A stretch of 26,645 bases of DNA, taken from positions 1 through 26,645 of the forward strand of contig JAJYPQ010000011.1 in the NCBI GenBank assembly GCA_021795255.1. The letters run 5' to 3'. The notes below the pieces were generated by a model. That model had not been told where the DNA came from and did not search any database. It saw only the letters and a list, made by a program, of their open reading frames with translations. How positions within the stretch are numbered: the stretch's first letter is position 1; each line of letters begins with the position of its first letter. Made by a program: the position numbers and the translations under genes. Shown in pieces: positions 25,249-26,645 of the stretch. This DNA comes from Pseudomonadota bacterium (GTDB taxonomy: Bacteria > Pseudomonadota > Gammaproteobacteria > Acidiferrobacterales > Acidiferrobacteraceae).

Positions 25249-25662
25249 TTAGTGTCCGTAAGTCTTGGTCATAAGCCCGACGCTCGGGGCGCCGGCCCGC
25301 TGCAGGAGCACCATGGCCGCCACGACGTCCTCGTACGGCACGGCCCGGTCTCCGCGAATCAGAATCGGTGTATGGGGACGCAGCCGCAAGAGACGACGCG
25401 TGCGCTGCTCCAACGCCTTGGGTGTAACCGGATGCCCATCAAGAAAGTACCGGCCGGCGGCATCGACCGTGACGATCAATACCGCGCGATGGGGATTGGG
25501 AATCGCGCGTGCCGCCGCCTGCGGAAGCTTGACCTTGACGCCACGCTTCAATACCGGCGCCGTAATCATAAAAATAACGAGCAACACGAGCATGACGTCG
25601 ATATAGGGGACGACGTTGATCTGACTCATGAGCCGGGCGCGCGGTCGGCGGTGATGTTTCAT
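25249..25662 (-). CDS. tolR: Tol-Pal system protein TolR
   Basis: A 137-residue ExbD/TolR-family protein. MSQINVVPYIDVMLVLLVIFMI contains the membrane helix with the channel aspartate (in YIDVML) needed for proton-driven motion. The periplasmic domain (VKLPQA, VDAAGRYFLDG, ILIRGDRAVPYEDVVAAM) has the usual fold landmarks. Its ATG overlaps the tolQ stop by 4 nt and it ends 2 nt before tolA. It forms the stator-like ion channel with TolQ. Confidence 0.96.
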   Translation of the reverse strand: MKHHRRPRARLMSQINVVPYIDVMLVLLVIFMITAPVLKRGVKVKLPQAAARAIPNPHRAVLIVTVDAAGRYFLDGHPVTPKALEQRTRRLLRLRPHTPILIRGDRAVPYEDVVAAMVLLQRAGAPSVGLMTKTYGH

Positions 25663-26363
25663 GTCGGGGCCTTAACCACATACGCCTGACGCTGCAACAC
25701 GCTCGAGAACTCTTCCAGGAAGATCTCATAACGCGACGTCAGGCGATCGGTATCGTCGGCGTAGCGATTATACGCGATGACCGCGGGGATCGCGGCAAAA
25801 AGCCCCATAGCAGTGGCGATTAGGGCCTCGGAAATACCCGGCCCCACATGCGCAAGGGTCGCCTGCTGCATGTTCCCGAAAGACTGAAAGGCCGACATGA
25901 TCCCCCACACCGTCCCGAACAGACCTATGTAGGGACTCGTGGATCCGACGGTCGCAAGAAACGAAAGGTTGGTGGCCAGGTAATCGGTCTCGCGAGTCAA
26001 CGCCACGCGCATCGCCCGCTGGACCCCTTCGATGATATCCATGGGCGCTATGCCCTTTTGCTTTTCAAGCCGCGTGTACTCGCGAAAGCCCGCTACGAAC
26101 ACGCTGGCGTTCCCAGCGAGTTTATCCTCGTTGCGCGCAAGTTCCGCATACATATGATTTACGTTCGCGCCTCGCCAAAAGGTATCCTCAAACCGCTCGG
26201 CGTCCTGATAGGCCTTCCTAATAATGAACCATTTTCGAAAAATCATCGTCCATGACACAATCGAGACGACGAGCAGGATCAACATCATGAGCTGCACGAC
26301 AAGGCTCGCGTGGTCCACCATGGACCAGAGGGTTATCCCCTGATGGGAAGCGGCGACTTTCAA
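25659..26363 (-). CDS. tolQ: Tol-Pal system protein TolQ (TTG start)
   Basis: A 234-residue proton-channel protein of the ExbB/TolQ/MotA family. Its three membrane helices lie at about residues 20-42 (ending SWTMIFRKW), 133-155 (FLATVGSTSPYIGLFGTVWGIM) and 167-190 (EALIATAMGLFAAIPAV). GLFGTVWGI and ATAMGLFAAIPAVIAYN are the diagnostic motifs. The start is TTG at 26363, because AAGGAG lies 6 nt upstream and the resulting N-terminus fits the family length. The first ATG is codon 15 and has no ribosome site. It overlaps tolR by 4 nt. Confidence 0.95.
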   Translation of the reverse strand: MKVAASHQGITLWSMVDHASLVVQLMMLILLVVSIVSWTMIFRKWFIIRKAYQDAERFEDTFWRGANVNHMYAELARNEDKLAGNASVFVAGFREYTRLEKQKGIAPMDIIEGVQRAMRVALTRETDYLATNLSFLATVGSTSPYIGLFGTVWGIMSAFQSFGNMQQATLAHVGPGISEALIATAMGLFAAIPAVIAYNRYADDTDRLTSRYEIFLEEFSSVLQRQAYVVKAPT

Positions 26364-26369
26364 GACACT

Positions 26370-26375
26370 CTCCTT
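26370..26375 (-). promoter_or_regulatory. Shine-Dalgarno that sets the tolQ TTG start
   Basis: AAGGAG on the minus strand, 6 nt before the TTG at 26363, adjoining the ybgC TAA stop (26375-26377). It is the best ribosome site in this stretch and decides between TTG and the internal ATG at 26321. Confidence 0.7.
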
Positions 26376-26645
26376 TACGGGGCGGATGCCTCCGCCAAAA
26401 CCTGCATCAATTCACGGGGTAGCCGGCGGGGCGCGAAAGTCCGCGCATCCACACAAACTACGCCCACCTCTCCCGCGCACAGGCACTCCGTTCCACGCCA
26501 ACAATCCTGCCGGAATGTGAGACTCGCGCCGCGGATCGAAACGGGATCGGCGGTGACGCGCAGCACGTCATCCAGGCGCGCTGGCACCTGAAACTTCACG
26601 GCCACCGATCGTACGGCGAATAAGACATGCGCCTTCAATGCCAGT
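26375..26645 (-). CDS. ybgC: Acyl-CoA thioesterase YbgC, C-terminal part (5' end beyond window)
   Basis: The final 89 complete codons of a hotdog-fold thioesterase; the frame is open to the right edge and the start lies outside. FAVRSVAVKFQVPARLDDVL, IRGASLTFRQDCWRG, GEVGVVCVDARTFAPRRLP and PRELM match the C-terminal half of tol-pal cluster YbgC. The catalytic Asp/Tyr region lies in the missing N-terminal half. YbgC hydrolyses acyl-CoA or acyl-ACP and is linked to phospholipid metabolism in E. coli. It is the first visible gene of the tol-pal operon, 11 nt before tolQ. Confidence 0.93.
   Translation of the reverse strand, partial: LALKAHVLFAVRSVAVKFQVPARLDDVLRVTADPVSIRGASLTFRQDCWRGTECLCAGEVGVVCVDARTFAPRRLPRELMQVLAEASAP

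Overview
The window reads as chromosomal DNA of a gammaproteobacterium with moderately high G+C. The main clue is the contiguous ybgC-tolQ-tolR-tolA-tolB-pal-cpoB-queE-queC-tRNA-Lys block, an arrangement familiar from Gammaproteobacteria. An acidophilic sulfur or iron oxidiser of the Acidiferrobacter/Acidithiobacillus kind is only a guess; the sequence does not settle it. Apart from the yqj genes at 18292-19296 and the relic that follows them, everything is on the minus strand, so gene order below follows transcription from right to left.

Right third (20083-26645). The cell-envelope Tol-Pal operon starts with a partial ybgC at the window edge and continues through tolQ (TTG start), tolR, tolA, tolB, pal and cpoB. 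The queuosine genes queE and queC follow, then a tRNA-Lys(TTT) whose own strong promoter overlaps the queC stop codon. TolQRA form the inner-membrane energised motor, TolB and Pal the periplasmic and outer-membrane partners, and CpoB links the motor to peptidoglycan synthesis. QueE and QueC make the 7-deazaguanine precursor of queuosine.

Middle (14740-20082). A plus-strand trio of small membrane genes of the yqjD-yqjE-yqjK type is followed by the decayed 3' part of an IS66 tnpC transposase. To its left lies about 1.5 kb without a convincing gene, AT-richer than its surroundings. It carries strong hairpins that look like the end of an IS200/IS605-type element. Further left is a two-gene ABC-2 exporter (ATPase and permease).

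Left half (1-14739). An MdtABC-like tripartite efflux operon runs outer-membrane factor, membrane-fusion protein, RND pump B, RND pump C. It is preceded by a probable promoter with a palindrome against its -35. Downstream, behind its own TTGACA promoter, is a three-gene signalling operon: a PAS-PAS histidine kinase, a single-domain response regulator, and a receiver-PAS-PAS-GGDEF-EAL protein that runs off the left edge. Its GGDEF site is degenerate (GGSKF) while its EAL motifs look intact, so it is best read as a c-di-GMP phosphodiesterase.

Most of the window is ordinary core genome. The points most worth a second look are the broken GGDEF domain, the orphan IS605-like structured end, the layered decay of the IS66 relic, and the putative operator in front of the efflux operon. 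No clearly new multi-gene system was found.
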